A stretch of 64,000 bases of DNA from JAICKM01 sp038228295. GTDB lineage: Bacteria > Chloroflexota > Chloroflexia > QHBQ01 > JAICKM01. Shown piece after piece: positions 33,651 to 42,931 of the stretch (position 1 is the stretch's first letter; the number at the start of each line of letters is the position of its first letter). Below the pieces are notes generated by a model. That model was not told the DNA's origin. It did not search any database and saw only the letters and a list, made by a program, of their open reading frames with translations. The stretch spans positions 1-64,000 of the forward strand of contig JBBRPH010000017.1 in the NCBI GenBank assembly GCA_038228295.1, given 5' to 3'. A program made the translations under genes and the position numbers.

Positions 33651-35056
33651 AGATCCTGATCGCCGGTGATGTATTTCCGCCCCATTGTGGCGGCGCAGGC
33701 TGGAGCGCATACTATCTGGCGCGGGCTTTGCGGGCGCGCGGCCATACTATCGCTGTGGTGCGCCCGCGTTTCGATGCCGCGACTCTCCACCCGACGATCC
33801 TCCGCACAACCTACGACGATCTGCCCATCGCTGAATTGCGCCTACCCACCGCCGGCTCGCCCCTACGCCGCCTGTGGACGCGCAATGTGGTGGCTCCGCG
33901 CCTGCTGCGCCGCCTGATTCGCAGCGAAGCCCACCGCCTGGGAGCCGATCTCATACACGCTCAACACGCGCTAACCGTAACGGCGGCGGTAGGCGTTGGA
34001 CACTCACCCACGCAACGACATATCCCAGTAGTCGCAACAGTACGTGACTATTGGCCGCTGTGTTATTATAGTACGATGCAGGTGCCTGGGCGTGGTTTCT
34101 CGGTCGTTGTGCGTCGTGAGTCCGGTGTTGGGACTGCGTCCTTAACTACCCCCACCATGCCGCAATCGGGAGTACGGCTCACGTTTCACGTTTCACGCTT
34201 TACGTTTCCTATTGTCCATTCCGTTTCTGTGCGTGGTCCTGGCTTGCTGCCGTTGGCGCGGGCAGTGTGGCAGGGGCAGGGCCGGCGGGCGTGGCGAATC
34301 TGGCCGTTGCTGCCGGCGTGGGAGTGGGCGACGGTGCGCCGGCGGGCGGCACTGCGGCAGGCCGCCGCGACGGTGGCGGTGAGCGGCTTTGTGGCGGCGC
34401 GGTTGCGGGCGGGCGGCGTGGTGCGGTCGGAGCGCTTGCACGTTATCCCGAACCTGGTGGACTTGCCGCGCGTGGCGGAAATCCTAACCGCGCCCGCGCC
34501 GCTGGATCAGGTCGGATTGACGGCGGGGCAGCCGTTCTTGCTGTTCGTTGGCAAATTAGAGGTAAGTAAAGGCGCGTGGCTACTGCCCGCCGCGTTGCAG
34601 GCAGCGGGTGTGGGTAGCGAGTGGCCGGTAGTGATCGCGGGGAGCGGGCCGTTGCAAGCGACGCTGGCGGAAGTAGCGCAGGTGGCGGGCCTCGATTTCC
34701 GCTTCGGCTTTTGGCCGGACGGCGACGATGTGCTGCGCTTGATGCGGGCGGCCACGGTGCTGCTGTTCCCCTCAGCCTGGGACGAACCGTTGACCCGCGT
34801 GCTGCTCGAAGCCTGCGCGGCGGGCGCGACGATCCTGGCCCTCGCTACTGGGGGTACATCCGACATCCTGACCGACGACGTGGACGGGCGCTTGGTGGCG
34901 GATATGGACGCTTTCGCCCGCGCCTTGCGCGCCTTGCTGGCCGATCCTGCTGCGCGCGCTCGTTTGGCTGCCGGTGCCCAAGCCACCGCCCGTGCCCGTT
35001 TCAGTGCCGACGTAGTAGGCGCGCAAGTGGAAGCCCTCTATCGGAGCCTGCTGTGA
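33647..35056 (+). CDS. GT4-family glycosyltransferase with apparent CTG start
   Basis: A 469-residue GT-B enzyme. The best start is CTG 33647, overlapping the previous stop as CTGA, with GGAGGA ending 6 nt upstream; it gives (M)KILIAGDVFPPHCGGAGWSA, where family members normally begin with Met. TTG 33611 is the only alternative upstream. C-terminal half: FVGKLEVSKGAWLLPAAL, VVIAGSGPL, VLLFPSAWDEPLTRVLLEACAAGATILALATGGTSDI (donor site, cited landmarks FPSAWDEP and EACAAGA). Residues about 145-195 are an unusual insert that includes a tandem heptamer tract (34180-34207) translated as RLTFHVSRFTF. Confidence 0.88.
   Translation: MKILIAGDVFPPHCGGAGWSAYYLARALRARGHTIAVVRPRFDAATLHPTILRTTYDDLPIAELRLPTAGSPLRRLWTRNVVAPRLLRRLIRSEAHRLGADLIHAQHALTVTAAVGVGHSPTQRHIPVVATVRDYWPLCYYSTMQVPGRGFSVVVRRESGVGTASLTTPTMPQSGVRLTFHVSRFTFPIVHSVSVRGPGLLPLARAVWQGQGRRAWRIWPLLPAWEWATVRRRAALRQAAATVAVSGFVAARLRAGGVVRSERLHVIPNLVDLPRVAEILTAPAPLDQVGLTAGQPFLLFVGKLEVSKGAWLLPAALQAAGVGSEWPVVIAGSGPLQATLAEVAQVAGLDFRFGFWPDGDDVLRLMRAATVLLFPSAWDEPLTRVLLEACAAGATILALATGGTSDILTDDVDGRLVADMDAFARALRALLADPAARARLAAGAQATARARFSADVVGAQVEALYRSLL
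34180..34207. repeat. Heptamer tandem tract inside a glycosyltransferase gene
   Basis: Four seven-base units: CACGTTT twice, then CACGCTT and TACGTTT. It is in the coding region but in a low-conservation insert between the two Rossmann halves. Such tracts are normally intergenic, so this looks like an insertion that kept the frame. Confidence 0.6.
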
Positions 35057-36264
35057 GGGTCGCGCATCTGGTGCGCGCCGTCTTTCCGCAGCACGGATAT
35101 GGCGGTCTGGAACGTGCGGCCACGGAGCTCACCACCGGTTTAACAGCGGCGGGCGCAGCGGTGACGTTGTATACGCAGCCGGCCGGTGGTCGTCCGCTAT
35201 CGGTTAGCGGTACGTTTCACGGGGCGACGGTCGTCACCATTCCCTATACTACCCTGCCTCTGCGTGCCAACTCTATCCCGGCGCGGCTGACCAACTATCC
35301 GCTGTTTGTCGAGCGCATGGGGCGGGCGGTCTGCAACCAGGCGCGGGCCGGCGCGTTAGATGTGGTGTACGCGCATGGGTTGTGCGCTTATGGGGTGCGG
35401 CAGGCCGGACGGCGCCGCACGCCGGGTGGGGTCGCGCCACTGGTAATGAATCCGCACGGGCTAGAAGATTTTAAGGTGCGCCACCCCCTCAAACGGCTGG
35501 CCTACCTGCCCTTTCGGGCTATGTACCGGCGCGGCGCACAGGCGGCCGACCGCGTAATCGCCACTGATGCCGGGCTACGTGATGAAGTGAGTCACCTGCT
35601 GGGAGTGCCCGCCGGGCGCGTGGTGGTGATCCCGAATGGGGTAGACCCCGCGGCGGGCGCGGCGTTGGTGTCGGCGGCGCGGCAGGCGGCGCTGCGGGCG
35701 CGTTGGGGCTTGCCGGAAGGGACGTTTATCGGGCTGACTGTGGCGCGTCTGGAGGCCAACAAAGGGCTGACCTATCTATTGCAGGCATTGGCCTTGCTGC
35801 CCACCGATCCCTCCTGGCGCTGGGTGCTGGTCGGTAGCGGGGGAGATCGGGCAGCGTTACAGGCGCAGGCCGGCGCATTGGGGTTGAATGAGCGGATCGT
35901 CTTTGCCGGTGCGGTGGATGATGTAGATCTACATAATCTGTACACGCTGGCCGATAGTTTTGCCCTTGCCAGCCTCTACGAAGGCAGTTCGCTGGCGACG
36001 TTGGAAGCGATGGCCCACAGCTTGCCGATAGTGGCGACAGCGGTGGGTGGGCTACCTGACAAGGTGCAACCGGGCGTGACCGGCCTGCTGGTGCCGCCGG
36101 GCGATGCGCCGGCAATGGCGACCGCGATCCGCAGTCTATTGACGGACCCGCTGGGCGCGGCCCGCCTGGGCCAGGCGGGTGCCGCGCTGGTGGCGATGCG
36201 CTTTACCTGGGCTGCGATCACTGCGCAAACGCTGCGCTTATTTGAGGAGTTGCTGCTATCCTGA
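35053..36264 (+). CDS. GT4-family glycosyltransferase
   Basis: A 403-residue GT-B enzyme that starts at GTG 35053 (GTGA overlap with the preceding gene). VRVAHLVRAVFPQHGYGGLERAATEL is the N-terminal acceptor part; MNPHGLEDFKVRHPLKRLAYLPFR precedes the interdomain link; VIPNGVD, LTVARLEANKGLTYLLQAL, FAGAVDDVDLHNLYTLAD and LASLYEGSSLATLEAMAHSLPIVATAVGGLPD give a full GT4 C-terminal half. It is the third glycosyltransferase in a row, each coupled to the next. Confidence 0.92.
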   Translation: MRVAHLVRAVFPQHGYGGLERAATELTTGLTAAGAAVTLYTQPAGGRPLSVSGTFHGATVVTIPYTTLPLRANSIPARLTNYPLFVERMGRAVCNQARAGALDVVYAHGLCAYGVRQAGRRRTPGGVAPLVMNPHGLEDFKVRHPLKRLAYLPFRAMYRRGAQAADRVIATDAGLRDEVSHLLGVPAGRVVVIPNGVDPAAGAALVSAARQAALRARWGLPEGTFIGLTVARLEANKGLTYLLQALALLPTDPSWRWVLVGSGGDRAALQAQAGALGLNERIVFAGAVDDVDLHNLYTLADSFALASLYEGSSLATLEAMAHSLPIVATAVGGLPDKVQPGVTGLLVPPGDAPAMATAIRSLLTDPLGAARLGQAGAALVAMRFTWAAITAQTLRLFEELLLS

Positions 36265-39200
36265 TCCTGATTCAAACGCTGTGCGGGTTGCTGACCTTGC
36301 CGATCCTGCTTTGGCTGCCGGGTGCGGCCCTGTTGCGCGGGCTGTTCGGCCCGCATGGTCCGCTCCGCACCGACGGTCCCGCCTGGACGTTCTTGGCCGT
36401 GGCGATTAGTGTACTGCTGACGGGCTGGCTCGGTTTCACGCTAGCCCAACTGGGCATCTTTTCACCGTGGCTCCTTGCGCTGCTGGAAGTGCTGGGTGCG
36501 GGAGTGGGCTTGCGTATGGTCGCCGGCCGCTGGGTTGGGCTGGGGCCGACGGTGCGTATCTGGCTGGGCGATTTGGGCTGGACATTGGCTGACGGCTTAC
36601 GCATCGCACTGGGCCGATCGGTGCGCTTACGCCCTGACGCACGCAACCTGCGGCTTGAAACCGCGCTGCTGGTCGGCCTGCTGCTACTGGCGGCGGCGCT
36701 ATTCGCCCGTCCCGCTGAGATGGTGCGCGGCGCACTCGACTCCGGCGTGTATGTCAACGGCGGCATTGCTCTGGCCCGTAGCGGGGCGCTCGTGCAGCAT
36801 GACCAACTGATGCGTGAACTGAGTGATCTCGGCCCGCCGCCCGACTACGTGCCGTCGGAAGAGGCGAACGAGTTTTTGCAGCCGCAGACACTGCAACGTT
36901 ACAGCCTTGACCGCCTGCGGATGATCGGTTTCTATGTGCTGGACAAAAAAACGGGCCAGGTCTTGCCGCAGTTCTATCACCTTTTTTTCGTCTGGATCGG
37001 CATCGGTTATGGGCTATTCGGTATCCCCGGCGCGCTATTGGTAACGCCGCTGCTGGCCTTGCTGGCGGTGGCGGCGGTGTTTTTCTTCGCCCGCCAAATG
37101 TTCACCGCCCGCGTCGCCCTGGTCAGCCTCGCTTTGCTCGTCCTTTGCCCACTGCAAATCTGGTTTGCCCGCTATCCGGTATCCGAAATCCCGACCGAGT
37201 TGCTGGCTTTCTTGTTTTTCTATGCCTTCTTGCGCTTTAGTGAAGAGACGCGGCGGCTGGGCACATTGGAAACGGCGGCGCAGGCGGATGACCATCCGGC
37301 CGGCCCCACTGGGGATGAATGGACCGCGACGCGACGGAGCGCGGGGCTGTTTGCGGTGTTGGCGGCGGCGGCGTTGGGCGAGATCCTGCTGGTGCGGGTA
37401 GACTTCCCGCTCTACCTGCTACCACTGCCTTTCTACCTCCTCTGGTGGCGCTTGAGCCGCACATGGCGCTTCGAACACACGTTGTTCACCGCCGTGTTTG
37501 CCGCTTTTGCGGCGCAGTGGGCGCTCTACTTTTTCTTCTTCAGCTTCGCCTACACGGTAGATCAATATCACAATGTCATCCTTGATCAGCGTCGCGCCTG
37601 GGCCACCCGGCTGCCGCTGATTTACCTGGGGGTGGTGGTATTGTTTGCGCTGGATCGCCGACGCGACCACTGGCAGCCGTTAGTGCGCGCCACCGGCGCG
37701 GCCTTGGCGCGGCGGCGCGGTTGGTTGCTGGGAGCACTCTGCGCCGGGGTTGGCGCGTTCCTCGCCTACCGTTATCTGTGGCAGCCGCATATCCTGTTTT
37801 CGGGGGAAACCTGGGCGGCGTTGCGCCAAGGGCCGGTGGCCTTTGCCCGTTGGCTGGAGCCGTATATCGGCGCGCCGCTACCACAGGTGGCAAACACCGG
37901 TAAAACCAATCAGCCGCTGGCGACCACCAGCAACAGCTTTGTGCTAGTGCGACTCGGCTGGTATCTCTCGCCGTTGGGCATCGCGCTCGGCACAGTGGGT
38001 CTGTTGCGTGGGCTGTGGAAACGGCTCAATCCGGCTACCGCCTACTTTTTCATTGTGCTGGGGGTGGTCGGGCTGCTATTCAGCGGCGATACGTTCACCG
38101 TGCCGACCTATCCTTACAGCCTGCGCCGCTTTTTGCCGGTCGCCATTCCCGGCCTACTGGTGCTGGGTGCCTATGCGCTGGCCTGGCTGGGCGAGAAGCT
38201 GCGCCCGCGCCGCCTGTTCCAGCCGGCCGCCTGGGCTGTCGCCGCCGCGTTGATCGCGTTCTTTGTGGCAACGGGCCTGCTGATCATCAGCCACACCGAA
38301 GACGCCGGCGCGGTCGGGCAGTTAACTGCACTAGCGCAACGCTTCCCCAATCCCAAAAAGACGGTGCTACTATTCAGTGATGGGCGTGACGAACCGTATA
38401 TCGTGGCGACCCCACTGCAATATATCTTCGGCTTCAATGTGTTTTCGCTCAACCGCGACTACGGCCGGCTCAAAGGCGATGTGGTGCAGGGCGCGGTCAT
38501 GCGCTGGCGTAGGCAGGGTTACACGGTGTACGGGCTGCTGGGCACGAACGGCGGCAAGTTGTTTATGCCTGATCTGGCGCTGGTGCCCCACAGCGGCGCG
38601 GGCGGACCGGAATGGATCTACAGCGTCAGCGAATTGGAAGCCTTGACCGCGCAGAAACCGAAGAATTTTAGCCCCTCTACCTTAACGTGGGGCCTCTACG
38701 ATGTGGTATCGCGCACGCAAACCCTGTCGCCGACGCTGCCGTTGCGGGTGGACATCGGCGGGGCGGATTATGCTACACTGGTGGCCGGCTGGGCGGGCAA
38801 AGAGCGCACGCTACCGACCGACCCCGATACGGCGCAGTGGCGTTGGGCGGGCCACGATGCGCTGTTGCGCCTGCCCTGGCCCGTCGCCGCCCGACAGAGC
38901 GGCGCAACGCTGACTCTGCGCCTGAGCGCGGGGCCGAAAGAGCGTGCCGTTGTGCTGTCCAAGAGCGCGACACCCGCCCAGCAAGCTGCGTCGGTCACGC
39001 TACCTAACGGCTTACGGGGACTGGCCGCGCCCGCCCAGGTTACGGTGCTGGTAGGAGACCTGCCGCTGCGTCCGCTCACTCAAGCAATCGGCGCGAAAGC
39101 GGTCCCGGTGTCGCTGTTGCCGGGCGCGGGTTTCACGGATGTGCAATTTGCCGTACCGCCGACCGCGCCGACTGATCCGGCCGGTGCCGACTATCTACTC

Positions 39201-39305
39201 TTGCACCTCAGTTCCCCCACCTGGACGCCCTTTGCCGTGGGTGTGAGTGGCGATGAGCGGGCGTTGGGCGTGGAAGTGGATAGTGTGGAACTGGCTGCAC
39301 CATAA
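36261..39305 (+). CDS. Giant polytopic membrane protein, putative GT-C glycosyltransferase
   Basis: About 1014 residues if begun at CTG 36261, which overlaps the previous stop as CTGA with GAGGAG 11 nt upstream; TTG 36288 is the alternative. Residues 1 to about 690 hold some 14 TM segments. A conserved-looking loop after TM5 reads GALDSGVYVNGGIALARSGALVQHD, again acidic just outside the membrane as in GT-C enzymes, and WFARYPVSEIPTELLAF is reminiscent of the same group. The last about 320 residues are a soluble, mainly beta domain (TLRLSAGPKERAVVL, VDIGGADYATLVAGW). Last gene of the operon; probably a glycan transferase or part of glycan export. Confidence 0.8.
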   Translation: MILIQTLCGLLTLPILLWLPGAALLRGLFGPHGPLRTDGPAWTFLAVAISVLLTGWLGFTLAQLGIFSPWLLALLEVLGAGVGLRMVAGRWVGLGPTVRIWLGDLGWTLADGLRIALGRSVRLRPDARNLRLETALLVGLLLLAAALFARPAEMVRGALDSGVYVNGGIALARSGALVQHDQLMRELSDLGPPPDYVPSEEANEFLQPQTLQRYSLDRLRMIGFYVLDKKTGQVLPQFYHLFFVWIGIGYGLFGIPGALLVTPLLALLAVAAVFFFARQMFTARVALVSLALLVLCPLQIWFARYPVSEIPTELLAFLFFYAFLRFSEETRRLGTLETAAQADDHPAGPTGDEWTATRRSAGLFAVLAAAALGEILLVRVDFPLYLLPLPFYLLWWRLSRTWRFEHTLFTAVFAAFAAQWALYFFFFSFAYTVDQYHNVILDQRRAWATRLPLIYLGVVVLFALDRRRDHWQPLVRATGAALARRRGWLLGALCAGVGAFLAYRYLWQPHILFSGETWAALRQGPVAFARWLEPYIGAPLPQVANTGKTNQPLATTSNSFVLVRLGWYLSPLGIALGTVGLLRGLWKRLNPATAYFFIVLGVVGLLFSGDTFTVPTYPYSLRRFLPVAIPGLLVLGAYALAWLGEKLRPRRLFQPAAWAVAAALIAFFVATGLLIISHTEDAGAVGQLTALAQRFPNPKKTVLLFSDGRDEPYIVATPLQYIFGFNVFSLNRDYGRLKGDVVQGAVMRWRRQGYTVYGLLGTNGGKLFMPDLALVPHSGAGGPEWIYSVSELEALTAQKPKNFSPSTLTWGLYDVVSRTQTLSPTLPLRVDIGGADYATLVAGWAGKERTLPTDPDTAQWRWAGHDALLRLPWPVAARQSGATLTLRLSAGPKERAVVLSKSATPAQQAASVTLPNGLRGLAAPAQVTVLVGDLPLRPLTQAIGAKAVPVSLLPGAGFTDVQFAVPPTAPTDPAGADYLLLHLSSPTWTPFAVGVSGDERALGVEVDSVELAAP

Positions 39306-39369
39306 GGTGTGCAGCGTGATGCGGTAACCGGCGAAGGCGTTGACTACCGCAACCGTACCATCCAGCACG

Positions 39370-39400
39370 TTGCACGCCCCGTGCCGACTTGCGGTATAAT
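39370..39400 (+). promoter_or_regulatory. Promoter of the aldo/keto reductase gene
   Basis: TTGCAC, 19-bp spacer, TATAAT, 28 nt before the ATG at 39428. Confidence 0.6.
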
Positions 39401-39427
39401 AGGGCCACTATTAGGGAGGGCGTGACG

Positions 39428-40240
39428 ATGGAGACACGACCGCTAGGCAAGAGCGGGGTGCAGGTGCCGGTAGTGGGTATGGGCACCTGGCGTACTTTTG
39501 ATGTGCGCGGCGCGGCGGCCGAGGTGAGTCGCCGCACTTTGGTGAGTGCCGCGCTTACTGCCGGGATGCAGTTGTTCGACTCGTCGCCCATGTATGGCGA
39601 GTCCGAGCGCGTTTTGGGCCTGGCGCTGGCCGAGCGGCGGGCGGATGCGTTTGTTGCCACCAAAGTCTGGACCCATAGCGTGGACGAAGGGCACGCCCAA
39701 ATCGCAGCGGCGTTAGCTTTCTATGGCGGTCGGGTGGACCTCTATCAGGTGCATAATCTGGTCGCCTGGCGCGGACAATTGCCGTTGCTTGAAGCGGCTC
39801 GCGCTGCCGGCTATGTCGGCCTGATCGGGGCCACGCACTACGATCAGGCCGCTTTTCCCGAACTCGCCGACGTGATGCAGACTGGGCGGTTGGACGCGAT
39901 CCAGGTGCCGTATAATGCGGCCGATACCGAAGTGAGCCGTGTGATCTTGCCGCTCGCCGCAAGCCTCGGCCTGGGGGTGCTGGTCATGCGTCCGTTGGGC
40001 GGCGGCGAACTGACCGCCCACCCGCCGCCTGTCGCCGAACTCGCCCCGCTGCGGCAGTTTGGCGTGGAGACGTGGGGCCAGGCACTACTTAAGTGGGTTC
40101 TCAGCGACCCACGGGTGACGGCCGTGATCCCGGCCACGTCACGCCTCAACCGGGTGGGCGAGAATGCTGCCGCCGGTGCTCCTCCCTGGTTTGATGCGGA
40201 TGCCCGTGCCCGCGTGACGGCGCTGACCGGCTACCGCTGA
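39428..40240 (+). CDS. Aldo/keto reductase
   Basis: A 270-residue NADPH-type reductase with the AKR tetrad D51, Y56, K79 and H109, in FDSSPMYGESERVLG, ATKVW and QVHNL. AGGGAGG about 8 nt upstream supports ATG 39428 over 39389. The C-terminal VLSDPRVTAVIPATSRLNRVGENAAA is the cofactor-binding end. Substrate is unknown; no pathway neighbours help. Confidence 0.9.
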   Translation: METRPLGKSGVQVPVVGMGTWRTFDVRGAAAEVSRRTLVSAALTAGMQLFDSSPMYGESERVLGLALAERRADAFVATKVWTHSVDEGHAQIAAALAFYGGRVDLYQVHNLVAWRGQLPLLEAARAAGYVGLIGATHYDQAAFPELADVMQTGRLDAIQVPYNAADTEVSRVILPLAASLGLGVLVMRPLGGGELTAHPPPVAELAPLRQFGVETWGQALLKWVLSDPRVTAVIPATSRLNRVGENAAAGAPPWFDADARARVTALTGYR

Positions 40241-40342
40241 TACCGGGCGACGTGCGTTGGAACGTGAAATGCGGGGTTAGCGATCAAGGTAGGGTTCCGT
40301 CTCCTGGCCTTTGATCCCTGCTAGCTTGTCGGGAGAGATACG

Positions 40343-41995
40343 ATGCCGGAACACAACATGACCGATTACGAGGCGACGCGCGCCGCCTTTCACCTGGATG
40401 TGCCGGAGTGGTTCAACTGGGCGCGCGATGTGGTGGCCGGTTGGGCCGGCGAGCCGCGCCGCTTAGCGATGCTCTGGGTGGGGCCGGACGGCACGGAGCG
40501 GCGCATTACTTTTGCCGAGTTCGACCGGCGGGCGAATGCGGTGGCCGCCGTCTTGCGCGCTGCCGCTGTGCAGCCCGGCGACCGCGTGGCGATCCTGCTG
40601 CCGCGCGTGCCGGAATGGTGGGAAGCGGTACTGGGCATCATGAAGCGGGGCGCTGTCAGTATGCCCGGCACGATCCTGCTGACGCCCAAAGACATCGCCT
40701 ACCGCATCAGCGCCGCCGAGGCGCGCGTGGTGATTACCGACGCGGCCGGCGCGGCCAAAGTGGACGATGTGGCCGATCAAACCCCCAGCTTGGCGGTGCG
40801 AATTATGGTCGGTGCCGGTGCGCTGCCGGCGGGTTGGCAGCGCTACGCCGATCTGGTGGACACTGCGCCGACCGATTACACGGGCGAACCCACCCGCTCC
40901 GCTGATCCCGTGATGATCTATTTCACCAGCGGCACTGTCGGCTATCCTAAGATGGTGCTGCACACCCACGCCTCCTACCCGCTCGGCCATAGCATCACGG
41001 GCAAATACTGGCTTGACCTGCGACCGGGCGACTTGCATTGGAATGTGGCCGACAACGGCTGGGCCAAAGCGGCATGGAGCAGCCTGTTTGGCCCGTGGGG
41101 CGAAGGCGCGACTTTGTTTGTGCAGGACAGCCGGGGCAAGTTCAGTGCCGGCGAAACGCTCGACTTGCTGGCGCGCTACCCCATCACCACGGTCTGCGCG
41201 CCGCCGACGGTCTACCGCACGCTGGTGCTGGAAGATCTGAAAGCGTATCGGTTCCCGCACCTGCGCTGGTGTGTGGGCGCGGGCGAACCGCTCAACCCGG
41301 AAGTGATCGACATCTGGCAGCAGGCGACCGGCCTGACAATTCGTGACGGGTATGGGCAGACCGAAACGGTGTTGCTGGTGGGTAACTTCCCACCGTTGCC
41401 GGTCAAGCCCGGCTCAATGGGCAAGCCGTCGCCCGGCTTCGATGTGAGCATAATTGACGACGCGGGCGCCGAGGTGCCGCCCGGTCAGGAGGGCGATATT
41501 GCGGTGCGGGTGCGCCCGGTGCGCCCGGTAGCCCTGTTCCAAGAATACTGGCGCAATGCCGAAGCCACCGCCGGGGCGCTGCGCGGCGACTGGTATGTGA
41601 CCGGCGACCGGGCGATCAAGGATGCCGACGGCTACTTCTGGTTTGTGGGCCGCGCCGACGATGTGATCATCAGTGCAGGCTACCGCATCGGCCCGTTCGA
41701 GGTAGAGAGCGCGCTGATCGAACACCCTGCGGTGGCCGAGGCCGCCGTCGTCGCCAGCCCCGACGCGCTGCGCGGCGAGATCGTCAAAGCATTTATCATC
41801 CTGGCTCCCGGCTACACCGGCTCCGCCGTACTGATGACCGAGATCCAGGAACACGTCAAGCAGAGTACCGCACCCTACAAATACCCGCGCGAAATCGAGT
41901 TCGTGCGCGAGTTGCCCAAAACCATCAGCGGCAAAATCCGCCGTGTCGAATTGCGCGAACAGGAGCGCCGCCGCAAAACGAGTTCTGAGGCTTGA
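40343..41995 (+). CDS. Acyl-CoA synthetase (ACSM-like AMP-binding protein)
   Basis: A 550-residue adenylate-forming ligase that activates a carboxylic acid to its CoA thioester. Motifs: P-loop YFTSGTVGYPKMVLHTH, RDGYGQTETVLL, GDWYVTGDRAIKDADGYFWFVGRADDVI and the C-terminal catalytic Lys segment ELPKTISGKIRRVELRE. The WFNWARDVV-like start and DLHWNVADNGWAKAAWSSLF are close to medium-chain/ACSM enzymes, rather than to acetyl-CoA synthetase. GGGAGAG precedes the ATG. It lies alone between the AKR and a methyltransferase. Confidence 0.92.
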   Translation: MPEHNMTDYEATRAAFHLDVPEWFNWARDVVAGWAGEPRRLAMLWVGPDGTERRITFAEFDRRANAVAAVLRAAAVQPGDRVAILLPRVPEWWEAVLGIMKRGAVSMPGTILLTPKDIAYRISAAEARVVITDAAGAAKVDDVADQTPSLAVRIMVGAGALPAGWQRYADLVDTAPTDYTGEPTRSADPVMIYFTSGTVGYPKMVLHTHASYPLGHSITGKYWLDLRPGDLHWNVADNGWAKAAWSSLFGPWGEGATLFVQDSRGKFSAGETLDLLARYPITTVCAPPTVYRTLVLEDLKAYRFPHLRWCVGAGEPLNPEVIDIWQQATGLTIRDGYGQTETVLLVGNFPPLPVKPGSMGKPSPGFDVSIIDDAGAEVPPGQEGDIAVRVRPVRPVALFQEYWRNAEATAGALRGDWYVTGDRAIKDADGYFWFVGRADDVIISAGYRIGPFEVESALIEHPAVAEAAVVASPDALRGEIVKAFIILAPGYTGSAVLMTEIQEHVKQSTAPYKYPREIEFVRELPKTISGKIRRVELREQERRRKTSSEA

Positions 41996-42016
41996 ATTAT
42001 GGATTCTGGATTATAA
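41996..42016. repeat. Heptamer tandem tract after the acyl-CoA synthetase gene
   Basis: Three seven-base units: ATTATGG, ATTCTGG, ATTATAA, beginning on the base after the TGA stop. AT-rich in GC-rich surroundings, like the other two heptamer tracts. Confidence 0.5.
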
Positions 42017-42044
42017 AATACGATTGACGACTGGTAGGTGAGGT

Positions 42045-42884
42045 ATGACTGACAACCGACAGCCGATGAGTGACGAATCAAGCTCCGATGGCCCTAGTCC
42101 GGCGAGTTTTGGTACGCTCTACAAACTGCTGGGGGCCAGTCCAGCCTATGGTCAACTGATGGCCGACGTGTTCGGGCCGGGCTATGCCGCGCAACTTTCC
42201 ACCGCCGGCCCGCCGGATGTGCGGCTGCTGGCGCGGCGGGCCGGGATCACGGCCGGCACCTGGGTGGTCGATCTAGGTTGCGGCCTGGGTGGGCCGAGCT
42301 TGTTGCTGGCGGCAGAGTATGGTTGCACGGTGGTAGCGTTGGACTGGTCGCGCCAGGCGGTGGAGAGCTGCCGGCGTAGTGCGGCGGCGGCGGGTCTAAC
42401 CGGGGCACTACATCCGATAGTCGCTGACCTCGCCCATGCTCCGTTCGCCGCCGGCGCCTTCGATGCTGTAATCTCGATTGACGGCTTCTACTTCGGTGCG
42501 GACTTGCTGGCGCTCTACGCCGGCGTGTGGCGGATGCTGCGGCCCGGCGGCGGCTTCGCCTTTTACTTCAACGTGCCTAGCCAAGCGGTAGTAGATGCCT
42601 CGCCACTAAACCGTCGTGCCCATCGCCACAGCCATCGCATTGATCATCCCGCTGCGCTAACCGCCGCCGGCTTTACGGAAGCACACACCGAAGACCGCAC
42701 CGGCGTGCAACAACTCTTGCTGGAGCGGATGCTTGCTGCCTACAAGCGTCATACCCCCGCACTTGAAGCCGAATTAGGGGCTGACGTAGTGGCAACGCTG
42801 CGTGACGAGGTACAGGAAACGCTCGATGTGACCGCCGCCGGTCTCTGGCCGCGCTACCTGTTCAGTGCGCGCAAGCCGCTGTAA
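42045..42884 (+). CDS. Class I SAM-dependent methyltransferase
   Basis: A 279-residue methyltransferase of the small-molecule type: WVVDLGCGLGGPSLLLA (motif I), VVALDWSRQAVESC, and VISIDGFYFGADLLALYAGVWRMLRPGGGFAFYFN (motifs IV-V; landmarks ISIDGFYF and RMLRPGG). The first 20 residues are Ser/Asp/Pro-rich and poorly conserved in type; an internal ATG at 42066 (MSDESS) is an alternative start. GGTGAGG lies before ATG 42045. Substrate unknown. Confidence 0.85.
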   Translation: MTDNRQPMSDESSSDGPSPASFGTLYKLLGASPAYGQLMADVFGPGYAAQLSTAGPPDVRLLARRAGITAGTWVVDLGCGLGGPSLLLAAEYGCTVVALDWSRQAVESCRRSAAAAGLTGALHPIVADLAHAPFAAGAFDAVISIDGFYFGADLLALYAGVWRMLRPGGGFAFYFNVPSQAVVDASPLNRRAHRHSHRIDHPAALTAAGFTEAHTEDRTGVQQLLLERMLAAYKRHTPALEAELGADVVATLRDEVQETLDVTAAGLWPRYLFSARKPL

Positions 42885-42931
42885 CAAGGACGCCGCCCAC
42901 TAGCACTGCGTGCTGTGCTCGTCGCCTGTTG

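Noticed and set aside
34621..35052. A long N-terminal extension of the third GT4 enzyme
   Set aside because: It overlaps the previous gene in another frame, is Arg/Gly/Ala-rich nonsense, and GTG 35053 gives the normal N-terminus.
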